Origin: Usnea hakonensis
Lineage: Eukaryota; Ascomycota; Lecanoromycetes; Lecanorales; Parmeliaceae
Assembly: GCA_013423325.1 (NCBI GenBank)
Contig: BLJB01000086.1
Coordinates: forward strand, 37,392-101,391
Length of the DNA: 64,000 bases
Direction of reading: 5' to 3'
A model generated the notes under the pieces. It saw only the letters and a program-made list of their open reading frames with translations. It was not told the DNA's origin and did not search any database. How positions within the stretch are numbered: position 1 is the stretch's first letter; each line of letters starts with the position of its first letter. The position numbers were made by a program, and so were the translations under genes. This document shows positions 36,312-47,200 of the stretch, piece by piece.

Positions 36312-37356
36312 TTACACTGGAGCTCCACGCTTCTGTTGAACCTCTATCTCAGCCCGTCTGATCAGCTCTTCATAAAGCGTCCAGGCTAGAGCCGAGCTGA
36401 GAGCCTTCCTGCCCATTCGTAACCCCAACCCGTCGAAGAGACTTCGAACACCATCTTCTGTCACCATTCGCCGCCCAGCTGTGATCATGTTGCTATATTT
36501 CCCAGGCATAAGCTGAAGTCTTGTCTTTACTGCATCAAAGGGATTTGTAATCATCGTAGCAAAGCCAGCGGCTAGAACACCAGACAGAAAATTAATCGAC
36601 AGAGAAGTGCTGCTCTTCATTCCAGCTCCAGATTTTGCTAGTTCAGCAAGTGGAGTTACCTCCCGCATCTGGCTCAGGCGTAACTTTGACTGTTCGTAGA
36701 AAAGTACATATAAGCCTGCATAGGGAGCGTCTCGTATCGCTGTCGCTCCGAAGCCTGAGAAAAAGCCTCTTATGCCTTCGCTCTGTAGTATGGCGGTCCC
36801 AGCACCCCAAATCGATTTGTAAGAATAATAGCTTGATTCATAGCGGACCTTGATGACCGTGATTGGCATCATTACGAAACCCGCCGAAGCTCTCGCTATA
36901 GCCCCTGTAGTCATATTTGCCAGATGGGACAATCTAGGCAAGCTCGAGGACGAGGACGCATTGCCCATAGTTGATTGCACGACACCTGTAGACGTGAGGA
37001 GATTCGATGTAAAAACATGTTGGCGCAATGCATTGAGAGAGGTGAAGTAAAGCGCGGAACCGACGCCTGTACGTATGACAGATGGCAACGTGCCGCGCCA
37101 GAGCTGCTTCAAGGAACTGGGACCTGCGAGAATCTCGCGGAGAGTAGCGACGAGGGAGGTTGAGCGGGACTGCTGGACACGGGTTTTGAGGAGGTCGGCA
37201 GGTTGAAGCAGCGTGGCCGACAAGCAGCCGGTTGAGAGACCGGCGAAAAAATGGAACGCTGGAGAAGACTGTTAGCTCTTTGAAGACTGGAGTAAGATAT
37301 ATCTGCTGGCAAATGAAGGTACTTGACGAGGTGCGTTGAGTTCCATCTTTGGACAT
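36312..37356 (-). CDS. HEM25: Mitochondrial glycine carrier Hem25 (SLC25A38 family)
   Basis: Hem25 brings glycine into the matrix for 5-aminolevulinate and heme synthesis. Minus-strand exons are 37356-37323 (34 nt) and 37258-36312, giving 326 aa. The start [12 protein letters not shown] joins [18 protein letters not shown]. Three carrier repeats are seen, each with a signature: [16 protein letters not shown] and PFDAVKTR. The segment [28 protein letters not shown] is typical of SLC25A38. The ORF starting within the first repeat ([10 protein letters not shown]) would lack the first half-helix, so the upstream exon is needed. Family and length agree well. Confidence 0.93.
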
Positions 37357-37854
37357 GTCCCTCGAAAACCAGGAAAGCTACCAACTTAGCGTGGCGTGTG
37401 CTGCCAGCATCCTCAGGTTTGCCATACAGTTGACTAATGATGGTATCAGTGCTTAAGACTGACTGCGCCTTTCTAATCGTGCCAAGCCATTTTTTCCCGC
37501 TGAATTAGCCACTACCAGATTTTGGCATAGAAATGGAGCACATTACTCCTATATCACTACCTGTCATGTTGATGGCGGAGGTTCGATCGTTTTTGTTGAC
37601 GCAGTTCCCTTAGTCCGTTGAAAAGTAATATCAGTGACTGAGGCTTATTTGATGCAAAAGGTTCGAAGATTCGGAAAGCAGAGGAGCACAGAGGAATTGC
37701 GACTCGAATCGCTAGTCATGGGCCCGTGGCCAGCACAAATTATTAATACATCGTACGACTGGTCTTTGTTGTTGTTGGGATTGCTACAGCTATACATTAT
37801 CAGAGCCATCCCGCCCCCCTGGCCAGCCCCCAGCTGACTTTTCATCCTACGAGC
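37357..37854. other. Intergenic region
   Basis: This lies between the 5' end of HEM25 and the 3' end of the Cys-rich membrane protein, both on the minus strand. It should contain the HEM25 promoter. Frames of 66-67 codons at 37634-37845 have no family resemblance. Confidence 0.5.
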
Positions 37855-38747
37855 CTACTGCTCGAGTTGCGTCCCTTCTATTTCGCTAGGTGTCCAACCT
37901 TGGAGTTGCTGTGGATGATGTTGATGGCCTTCTAATTCACCGAGTCTTTGGCTAACAAGCTGTTGCCGCGGCTGATGCCCAGGGCCGCCACTTTCTATAG
38001 CCTTTGTATTCATCAACTCTTCGTATTTTCCTTTCCATGTCTGGACGTCTTTCGTCAAAATCTGCTTGTTGCCTCTCTGTTTCAATAACAACGCTAACGC
38101 AACGAGAAGTGCTAGCCCGAGTGGTACACCTACCCCCGCACCTATCGCTGCTTCCCGACCCGATGAGGATGCCGACGCATATGCCGACGCTGATGACGTT
38201 GCCGTGGCGGTCACAGTACGGGTCATGGCGTTCGTGATGTTAGGAGACGTGGAACCCGATGTTCGGTTATAGATCACGAGCCCAGCGTCAAGGGAAAACG
38301 GTGCGGTGCTGCCTTTAGTACCAACCGTGCATGTGTCGGTTGAGACGTTGAATTGGCTACAGCAGAACAGAGCTGCACCGTCGAAATTGGCAGGAAATAA
38401 TACCGCCGAACCGCCGGAGTTGACTACCATACTACAGTTAGCGTCAAGATCGAGTGATCAACAAGGACCCAAAACTCCTATGGGTCAAATTTCGAAGTCG
38501 CGAAACGATACCGACCATCTGAACAATGCTGCGAACATTCTGGGCTTTGCCACGTTTGGTCCGTGCAGCTGCCTCTAGTGATCCATTCGGGGCCAGATTG
38601 TGAGAGACAGAGATGATTGTCTAAGCAAATGTCGGAAAAGGCGCAGCATGCGCTTTGCCCGTCACTGTTATTAAATGGTGCGTGACATGGAGTGTCACGG
38701 CTCGATACCGAGCTATTAGGGAAATAGCACGTCACTGCATTGGCCAT
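37855..38747 (-). CDS. Cys-rich single-pass membrane protein, unknown function
   Basis: Exons are 38747-38512 and 38431-37855 on the minus strand, giving 270 aa. No cleavable signal is obvious at MANAVTCYFPNSS. The first 85 residues contain about ten Cys in the pattern CYF...CHAPF...SACCAFSDICLDNHLC...RGSCTDQTW...CSQHC, and a further CC lies in ALFCCSQF. N-glycosylation sites (NSS, NVS, NIT) suggest an outside location. A Ser/Ala/Thr-rich stalk is followed by one transmembrane helix (AAIGAGVGVPLGLALLVALALLL) and a cytosolic tail rich in Gln and His. Similar Cys-rich one-pass proteins are common orphans in filamentous ascomycetes; function is unknown. A surface receptor or sensor is only an inference. 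Confidence 0.75.
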
Positions 38748-38934
38748 TGTGATTTCATAAACTAAAAGATAGAGATTTGTTGAAAGTATGAATACAGCAA
38801 AACGAATCTTGAAGAGTAGAGTGCGATAATGATATACACATCGATTTTGAGACTAGAATTCTTAGGATCTGGAAGCTGAGCTCTCAGCTTTGACTTTATG
38901 GAGAAAACTCCAAACGCAGTGAAGACCCCAAAAA

Positions 38935-38958
38935 CATAAGAGCTTTATAGCTCTTATG
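38935..38958. repeat. Perfect hairpin, 10-bp stem and 4-nt loop
   Basis: CATAAGAGCT at 38935-38944 is followed by TTAT and then its exact reverse complement AGCTCTTATG at 38949-38958. Confidence 0.9.
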
Positions 38959-39021
38959 GGAGGCCGGTGCCGCTGATTTGCAGCATTCCGGCAGAGCGGC
39001 CTGCAATGAAGGATGCTCGGA

Positions 39022-39049
39022 ACTACTTTACTTGTCCAAGTAAAGTAGT
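39022..39049. repeat. Perfect inverted repeat, 13-bp arms and 2-nt spacer
   Basis: ACTACTTTACTTG at 39022-39034 is followed by TC and then its exact reverse complement at 39037-39049. A match of this length is unlikely by chance in one intergenic region. Confidence 0.9.
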
Positions 39050-39604
39050 CGGATACGTTCGTTGTAGTAGTTAATATGCTTTAACACGTAATTGCGACCT
39101 TTGAATTGTTCCTTCTCAAGCAATATGTTGTGTAAATTCAGGTATAACAAGTAATGATGTAATGAACAGTACAACTCGACAGCGAAGAACCCCTACCTAA
39201 GCACAGCTCGACGAGGCTGAAAGGGGGGGGGCCCAGAATAAAGTAGGATACGTAGGTAGCACGATGTCACGGTATGAGAATGAATCGCAGTCTAGTACTT
39301 TAAACAGGGCTACACTATCCGAGGGATCGCTTCGGTTCGGCTAAAGTTGCCAAGCTCTCTAAGCCAGGATGCATCAGAAGTCGTTGACAAACTTCGTCAC
39401 TTTCACTTGATATACAAGACCTCATTCATAACACGCGCTTACTCTTGACCCCTGCAGTTGGAATAGTCTTCAAACCATGGCCCGCATTTTCCCTCTGATG
39501 GAGGACATCCCTGTTCCTATCTTGTTCAAGCAAATTGGTACCAAATGATACTATGGTAGAAGGTAGCATCCATTCTAGATGGGAAGTCGATCGAAACTCG
39601 CATA

Positions 39605-42041
39605 ATGTCATTGAGAAGTCCGACCTCGGAGGGAGGATCCTCTCAAACAGGAGCCTCGGCCATGCCCTCTATCTACGATATCTATCTATGCAGGGAGCCT
39701 GCCAATGATGTGCCAATGCTGATACGGAACGGCCCAGATGAATATACGGCGCTCCTGAGGACATTGCAAAGATCAGCAGACTATTTTGCAGAAAAGGATC
39801 AAACCAGGGCGGTTGAAAGGCTGCAATTGGAGATCGCAAGGGTACATATGCAGAACAAGCGCTGGGACCGTGCAGCACGAGTGCTTGGGTCCTTGTCGCA
39901 GACGTTGAGCTGGCGTCGAGCGGGTTGGTGGGTACTACTAGAAGAGGTAGACTGGGCCTTAAGGGAATGTGCGTACCGCATTGGAGATCTTGAGACACTG
40001 ATTGCCGTTGAATGGGAGCTCATGTGCAACTGTGAGCTCAATCGCCTTCCTTGAGCTTAGCTCTCCATCTGACATGACTCAGACCTGACACCAAGACAGG
40101 ATTGGCATCATGATTTCTCGAAAGTAATAGACGGTATGAAGACTTCGACTCCGCGGCCTAAATGCATCATACGAGCCGAGAACACACTTTCGTGCAGTAC
40201 GTCAACATCACGATGGCTTATGATTGGTCTGTACTGGAAGTGATACATTCGCTGACCCTCGGTCAGTCTCTGCAACGTTTGCGTTCGGTACCATTGAAGG
40301 CAATGTGGGTGTAGCGCTGCCTTCCCAACTGGTTATAACTTCACACACGCATGAGGGTTCTACTCCCATCTTGATCTCTCAAATCAAGGTTTCTTTTACA
40401 GGAGGTCTAAAGAACTTCAGCATCCAGCATGAGCCGACCGAAAAGCCTGAGGCTAGCACATCTGGTGGTGTGAGGCATCTCCATTTCATATCCTTACAAA
40501 AGACTGCCTCCGACACCTCCTCGTTGCCCTCGAGTCCGACCTACTCTCATTCTTCCCAACCACTGGTCGGAGCTGCCGATCTAGAGATTGCCTCTGGCGT
40601 CACCAAAGTCTTGTCGCTCGATCAAGTACCGCGTGATTCCGGAAACGTCGAGGTCACTAGTATCAGTCTGTGTTTGTCTGAACCTGACTTCGATATGGAG
40701 GTCGTCATCAGTGAACATGAGCAAATGCACCAAGAAGTTTTCTGGGTCAAGAGTTCCTTAGGCCTCTTATCGAACAAAGTCATATTTGGACGCAGTAGCG
40801 TTGTGAAGATCTTACCCAAGCCGCCCAAAATGCAAATTCAAGCTCATGGCGTGGCCCCGAATTACTTCACTGACGAAGACATCTCTATAGAGATAGAAGC
40901 TACAAATGAAGAGGAAGAAGAGACCAACGTTATCCTTGAAGCTCGACTTCTAGCGCCTTCAGGGATTCTGCCGACCATGAGATGGGTCGTGAACGGAGGA
41001 GGGGACTCCAAAGCGGTTACAACAGAGGATTTGTTGGGCTCTAGCAGTGTTGATTCAACTACAAAACAAATTGGCAACCTACCTCCGATGGCCAATGATA
41101 GACACGCACTATGCATCCAAGGATCACCAGTCGCAGCCGACTATATATTGGAAATCAAAGCGCGTTACTACGTTCTTGCTGACCCAGAAACACCGATTGT
41201 CAAATCTTCTTCAATTAAGATCGCGGTCATGGCACCGTTCGAGGCGAGTCACAGCTTCTTGCCAATGATCCATCCTGAGCCGTGGCCGAGTTACTTTAAC
41301 GCTGACGACCTCGATGAAAATTCAAAGACTAGTGAGGACGAAAAGGAGGTCGCGAAGGGACTGGTTCAACAGTGGTCTTTGACTTCGAGAATTACCTCGT
41401 TGGCTAGTGTTCCTTTGATCGTCGAGAATGTTGAACCAAAAGTCGTCGAGATCCACGAAGGTGCCATTTGCAACATCTGTCCGGCTTCTGGGACTTCTAT
41501 TACAGCGTCCAAAATTCCGCCCTACGATCTCCAGACGCACAATTTTGTCATCCTTGCGCAGAAATTAGATCTGGAAGACCGTCGATCTACCTTTTTAGAT
41601 CTACGATTGGAGATCTCGTGGCGTCGAGACAGCCTCCAAGACCCTCTTCTGGTCACTTACCTTTCTCTCCCAGAGCTGGTCATACCCTTTGGAGAGCCTC
41701 GAGTATTGGCATCCGTACGAAATGGAAATGTCCCACCTGGAATGATATATCTCGATTATATGATAGAGAATCCTTCAATGTACGCGCTTCCATTCCAGTT
41801 GACCATGGATATCAGTGAGGAGTTTGCATTCAGTGGGCCCAAAAATGTCACCGTACAATTGGTGCCGCTCAGTCGGTACAAGATTCAGTACAGTATCTTG
41901 CCCCATATGAAAGGGTTGTGGATTAGCCCTCTGTTCAACGTCTTTGACACTCATTTTCAGAAGACCTTAAAAGTGAATGCTACTGAAGGCATGAGAAGTG
42001 TTAAAAAAGGGGTGTCTATCTGGGTCGATGCTGACAGTTGA
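39605..42041 (+). CDS. TRAPPC11: TRAPPC11 homologue (gryzun/foie-gras family), N-terminal half missing
   Basis: TRAPPC11 is a TRAPP-complex subunit acting in ER-Golgi traffic and autophagy. Exons are 39605-40031, 40083-40191 and 40241-42041, giving about 778 aa, whereas family members are usually 1100-1300. What is present starts in the helical-repeat region (NKRWDRAARVLGSL, RRAGWWVLLEEVDW) and continues with the beta-rich gryzun region (SATFAFGTIEGNVGVALPSQ, EGSTPILISQIKVSF) to the usual C terminus (FNVFDTHFQKTLKVN). The foie-gras domain and everything before it are absent, and the 857 bp upstream cannot hold them. The second intron's donor is unclear: GTGCAG after 40191 or GTCAAC after 40200 both keep the frame, while the best-looking donor (GTACGT after 40194) does not. 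It may be a truncated duplicate, a broken gene or a half gene with a partner elsewhere. Confidence 0.75.
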
Positions 42042-42637
42042 ATCATGATACACATAATGTTTATCAACAACAATGGAATGGCGAGGATCGAGAACAGAAG
42101 GAGAATAGAAGGGGGATAGCAAGAGCTCACATGGCAGAGAACCCTACTCTAAAGTCGTAGGGAAAAGGATGTCAGAGTCGGATTCTGTGGTGTGTCAAAA
42201 GGCTTCGTGTCCGAGTCGTCGCTGGACAGGTAGAGAACCAACATCTGTGAAAGTGGCATAAGGGAATCCGGAGAGACTCGTTTCGCATACTGACGTATAA
42301 GATATATACGAAGGAACTTGTCCATTGAATTTTTAATTGACATTAAAATCAAAGTCTTTTCAGGTAATACGTACTTTCAGATACCACACGCCACGCCACG
42401 CCACACTCTATTTTGACGCCACTTCCTGAAAAATTACTCCGTACCCGTGAGCCCGTGTGATCTATGCCAATCACCATTTCTCCTGTTTTTTTTTTGCATG
42501 AGCACCATTGATTCCTCCCTTCAACGACCCTACCCAGTTCGAGCTCACTGATGCTCATGGCATTGTTGTCACTCGCTCATGTATATCGCCAAGTCCTTCG
42601 ATCAATGGAAAGTGTAGATTTCGCCGCATAATGCGCA
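42042..42637. promoter_or_regulatory. Upstream region of the UBTD-like gene
   Basis: Between TRAPPC11 (3' side) and the lipidated UBTD-like gene. It contains one TACTCCGTA (42435-42443) and a short GCCACGCCACGCCACAC repeat near 42390. No ORF here is supported. Confidence 0.45.
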
Positions 42638-43641
42638 ATGGTAATTAGCCCGCCTCCCGTGCAGCCTTATATGGAAGATATTAGCCATTTGGAAATAAGA
42701 GCCAATGTCGACTAAAAGACTGTCATTGACAGGGTTGTTGTCATTCTACTGCCCGCGATGACGAGGATTCATCACCTTATTCTCCCTCCAATGCGCACGG
42801 CGACTCCTCCTCACGTGCCATTACTTCTGCCCCCACCCAGCAACTGCCCGACACCTCTAGTCCACGAACTTCATCCCAGGCCCCGGAGATCTCACAGCGA
42901 AGCCGGACGCGAAGAAACATAGCCTTGGGAGAACAATTTAATGCACCTTTACGGCCCCATGTATGGACGGCGAAGAAGCAATGGACCCGGTTGCAACTAG
43001 ACAGAGAAAGGCGGGAATTTTTTGATACTAGAGTCACAGGTCACGCAGAAATATGGGCAACACTGAAGGTTGTCGTGGGGCTTTTGGCTGATGGCGACAT
43101 TACTACGGCACAAAGCATATTAGACGCCGCAGCTATTACGGTACCGACAGGCGATCTCAAGAATGGTGCATATGACGAGGCAGGGAATTTGTACCAGATG
43201 CCGGAGTACGTTATAAGTGATCCTCAAAATGTTGTATTGAACCAGCAAGGAGAAATCCAGAAAGGAGAAGTCTCCACCGACGCAGCGGATGACGATGAAG
43301 CGATCGAAAGGAAAAGAGAAGAGAAAGGCAAGTCAGTGCTTAAGACTGGCGATATGATCAAAGTCAGGGCAAGACTTAGTGATAGAGGAGGGCCAGATGT
43401 TATCATTTCATTGGGCAAGGATCAGGCCGTGAGGACGTTGGTCAGAAGGGTTCAGGAAGAAGTTAATGTGAGGATAGAATCATGCGTCTATACAACGAGC
43501 ATTTACTGACGTTTCTAATAGATTTTGGGGGGCGGAAAAGTGAGAATTGCATACATGGGCAAAATCCTCAAAGACGGAGAGACTTTGCAGGCACAGGGTT
43601 GGCGCGAGGGTCATGTCGTCAATGCATTCATTGGTATCTAA
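42638..43641 (+). CDS. UBTD1/2-like ubiquitin-domain protein with a predicted myristoylation/palmitoylation N terminus
   Basis: Exons are 42638-42640 (the ATG only), 42733-43467 and 43522-43641, giving 285 aa. Splicing the isolated ATG to GGT TGT TGT makes MGCCHSTARDDEDSS, with Gly2 for myristoylation and Cys3/Cys4 for palmitoylation, the usual N terminus of fungal UBTD proteins. A disordered Ser/Pro-rich stretch is followed by the UBTD N-terminal domain (LRPHVWTAKKQWTRLQLDR, TGHAEIWATLKVVVG, NLYQMPEYVISDPQNVV) and a C-terminal ubiquitin-like fold (DMIKVRARLSDRGGPDVIIS, then VRIAYMGKILKDGETLQAQG). UBTD proteins bind ubiquitin-conjugating enzymes; the fungal role is little known. Membrane attachment is inferred from the N terminus. 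Confidence 0.88.
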
Positions 43642-44209
43642 TGTATAATGGTGCATATCATAAAAAATATCTGTGTTTTGGGGCGCTATTTTGAAGAGCC
43701 AGATTTTTGGAGGGGGTCTCTTGTTCACTGCATATCTGGAAATGCGCAGAAAATATTTTGTACTCGATACAATTTCCGATGGTAGAGACTAAATATAGCG
43801 TTTAGCGTTTCGATACGAAACGTCTGAAGTGTGCCTCAAACGACAGGGGTACCCCTTGTCTGCTGAGGCGTCGCCTCTGGACCGCGGCCGCTAAAACTTC
43901 AGCATCTACGAGTACGACTTCCAAGTAAGCAACGGTTTTCTGTATACGCGCACTCACATATCGACGGCCACCTCCACACGCTCGCTACCACATCCTTCAT
44001 TGCAAGATTCCTCCCTCGGTTCTCCTCGACCCGAAATCCCCAGCTCACCTCTCACGAAATTAGGAATCAGTCATGGAATCGTAAGCAAAGCAACCAGGTT
44101 GCGCCAGAGCAAAATATTACATGAGGTGGACTAGATGAGATGCACAGCTGAATATTGAGCATGGAGGGAAGAGACATTGACACCCTATACCCGTGATCTT
44201 GTCTTTGCC
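43642..44209. promoter_or_regulatory. Upstream region of CCH1
   Basis: This holds the 3' region of the UBTD-like gene and the CCH1 leader. At 44072 ATGGAATC is followed directly by GTAAGC and then a CAG about 15 bases on, too short for an intron. No other gene is visible. Confidence 0.45.
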
Positions 44210-47200
44210 ATGGCGTCTGACCGCTCCTCTCCTCACAATAACCAAAGACGTCAATCAATACCATTGCAGGATCTTTCACGGCCGCCCGATCAGATCTCTG
44301 AAAGTGACGAGAGATGGAGTACTGGCAGAAGATCAAGGACAAGTATAAGGGCACTGTTAGGACATCGTCAATCATTCACTGGGAGGGTCAATACAGCCTA
44401 CGAACGGGTCAATGAGGGGTCTCCACCAGCTCCTCCAGGGAACAATTCAAGCCTGCCTCATGTCACGACACCTAGGAACGCCCACCAACCACCAGTAGCC
44501 TACGATGATGGAGAAATTTCACCGGTCAATGCCCCGGATTTCCAGGCGGCGATGCAGTCCGTTGGTTTGACCTTCGAGCCTCCAGAACCCTCTAGGCCAT
44601 CACCTGGAAAAAGAAGGAGCTCGTTGAATGTGATCACGGAAAATGATGCGTTCTCAACATACTCGTTACCTACGTCTCATCCGATCGATGAGCCCGAACA
44701 GGATACCTACTCGTCCCCGCTAGACACCGATAGGACGCCGCTTACCGACTCAAGATTCTTGCAGCCCATCGCCGGTGCAAGGTCTCCTGAATCAGGTCTC
44801 CGTGCACCACCACCTAGTGTAGGACACAGCAGGTCAGGTTCCCGACTCGGCGATGATTTAAGGCTCGTGGAAGCCGGAATTGGAAGACCCGCATCAACCG
44901 TGAGCACCAAGTCTCTAAGCCCATCATCGGCATCTAATCCTTTATCAAAAGCTGGGACCATCTTGAGGAAAGCATCTCAGCGAGTTGTCAATCTCAGCAA
45001 CGAGCCTGATACCATAGAAAACAGCCTGCGTCGAGAACGTTCAATGAAGGAGGCCCGGATGGAAGAGCCACCAACTTTCCCAGCTATGCAAGACTATGCT
45101 CATGACGAGAGACCAAGTTCTCCACCAGAGAAAATCCAACCATTGGTATCAACCAATGAACAATACAGGGTAGAGCCGAATCCGCTCAAAGGAAAATCTC
45201 TTGGTATATTTTCTCCAGACAATTGGATCCGACTAAAGCTCTGCGAGATGCTTGTGCATCCAGCCACCGAGCCCGTGATCTTAATTCTCATAGTTGCTCA
45301 GACCATTCTCTTGGCCATCGACTCCGCAAAATCTATAGGATATGAAGACAGGCCCACGGCGTGGCACGCTTCATGGATCAATTTTGCCCTTCTCGCCCTG
45401 TTTTCTATCTACTCTCTAGAAATAATTGCACGAGTCATTGTTTCCGGATTGATTAAGAACGCCGATGAGTACAGCACTCTTGACATTGCCCGGCCTTTCA
45501 CAGCGGCCCTTAGAGATAGGATCCGGAGCTTTTTTGCTCCCCAAAGAAATTTGACGAAGAGGGACGGGGTGAAGGACGCCGAACAACAGCCATCCATTCT
45601 CCGTTCATTCACAGGAGGGCAAGTACATGTCGACCACCCAGGCCATTCACGTCAACAGCAAAGGGTTCGATTGGCTCGACGAGCATTTCTCCGCCATGGC
45701 TTCAACCGTCTGGATTTTGTGGCAGTCGTGTCGTTCTGGATCATGTTTATCCTTTCTCTTATCATGGTCGAGGGTGATCTTCACCTATACTTGTTCCGAA
45801 TGCTGAGCTGTCTGCGTATCCTGAGACTCCTCGGGCTTACCAGTGGTACATCCGTCAGTATTTGGTGCCCAAATGTCCTATCAAGCCTCAATGACTAAAA
45901 CAAAACCAGGTGATCTTGAGAAGTCTGAAAAAAGCAGCGCCTATGCTGGTCAATGTTGCGTTTCTTATCGGCTTCTTCTGGCTTCTTTTCGCCATCATAG
46001 GGGTTCAGGCTTTCAAGTCGTCGCTCAAACGCACTTGCGTCTGGTTCCCGAACGCAACTGAAGTCCTTCTAGACCCCTCCACTTCCAATTCCCCAAGCAA
46101 TATCGCCAATTCATACACCATGAACGATGCGAGCAATGTACAGTTCTGTGGGGGGTACATTAGCCCTACCAATGGGTCAGAGATGCCATGGCTTAAAGCA
46201 ACTCTTTTCCAAAACGGCACAGGCAATCTTCTACAAAATGGAACAGAGAAGCACAAAGGCTACCTTTGCCCTCAAAACTCACTTTGTGTGGAAGGCACAG
46301 GCTTGTATAACGGGACGGTTAGTTTTGACAATATATTCCAGTCCCTAGAACTGGTCTTTGTAGTGATGAGCGCGAACACTTTCTCAGATCTTCTGTATTA
46401 CTGTACCGATAGCGACTTCCTTGCTGGAGCTTTATTCTTTGCCTTCGGGATTGTCGTTATGAGTTTGTGGCTCATGAACCTGCTTGTCGCTGTTATAACG
46501 TCTTCCTTTCAAGTCATCCGGGAGGAAAGCAAAACAAGCGCATTCACGGTCGATGAACAGGATCACTTCATCGAGGAGGAAGAGGAGATTTTGAAACCGA
46601 GTCGGTTGAAGCGGGTCTACGACATGACAGCTTGGCTGTGGATTATAATCATTCTATTCGACCTTTTCGTGATGTGCCTCCGAAGCTCCGATATGAGTCA
46701 AAGCCGTCGACTTTTCATCGATTACACCGAGACGATCGTAGCCTGTATCTTAGTGTTCGAGATTCTGCTACGCTTCGTTACCGATTGGAGGAATTTCCAT
46801 AAAAGTCAACGCAATTGGATCGATCTGAGTCTCGCGATCATCACGGCAATTATCCAGATCCCTTACATTCACGATTCCGGCGAGGCGTACGAATGGCTTA
46901 CATTCTTCCAAATTATACGGATCTATCGAGTGGTCCTTGCGGTGTCGCTGACGCGCGAATTAATCAAGAAGGTTCTGGGCAATGTCTCTGGTCTGTTGAA
47001 CCTAATAGTATTCGTTTTTCTCATAACCTTCCTCACCGCAATCTTCGCTGTCCAAATCCTTCGCGGACAATTCCCTGACATCGACAGCATCAGCAACCTT
47101 CCGATTCGCATTACGTTCTCCGATATTTATAACGGCTTTATCGGCATGTATCAAGTCCTTTCGAGCGAGAATTGGACCATACTACTGTACAATTCAACGT

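Larger units (their letters stand above)
38748..39604. other. Intergenic region with two strong hairpins, upstream of truncated TRAPPC11
   Basis: This 857-bp region has no coding potential for the missing N-terminal half of TRAPPC11. It holds two perfect inverted repeats (38935-38958 and 39022-39049) and further imperfect GC-rich pairing between them. Just before the TRAPPC11 ATG the frame is open for 15 codons back to a TAG at 39557, with a possible acceptor overlapping that TAG. Confidence 0.55.

Noticed and set aside
40032..40241. TRAPPC11 called frameshifted because the best donor (GTACGT after 40194) breaks the frame
   Set aside because: Other donors, after 40191 or 40200, keep the frame, so a frameshift is not proven; only the missing N terminus is firm.
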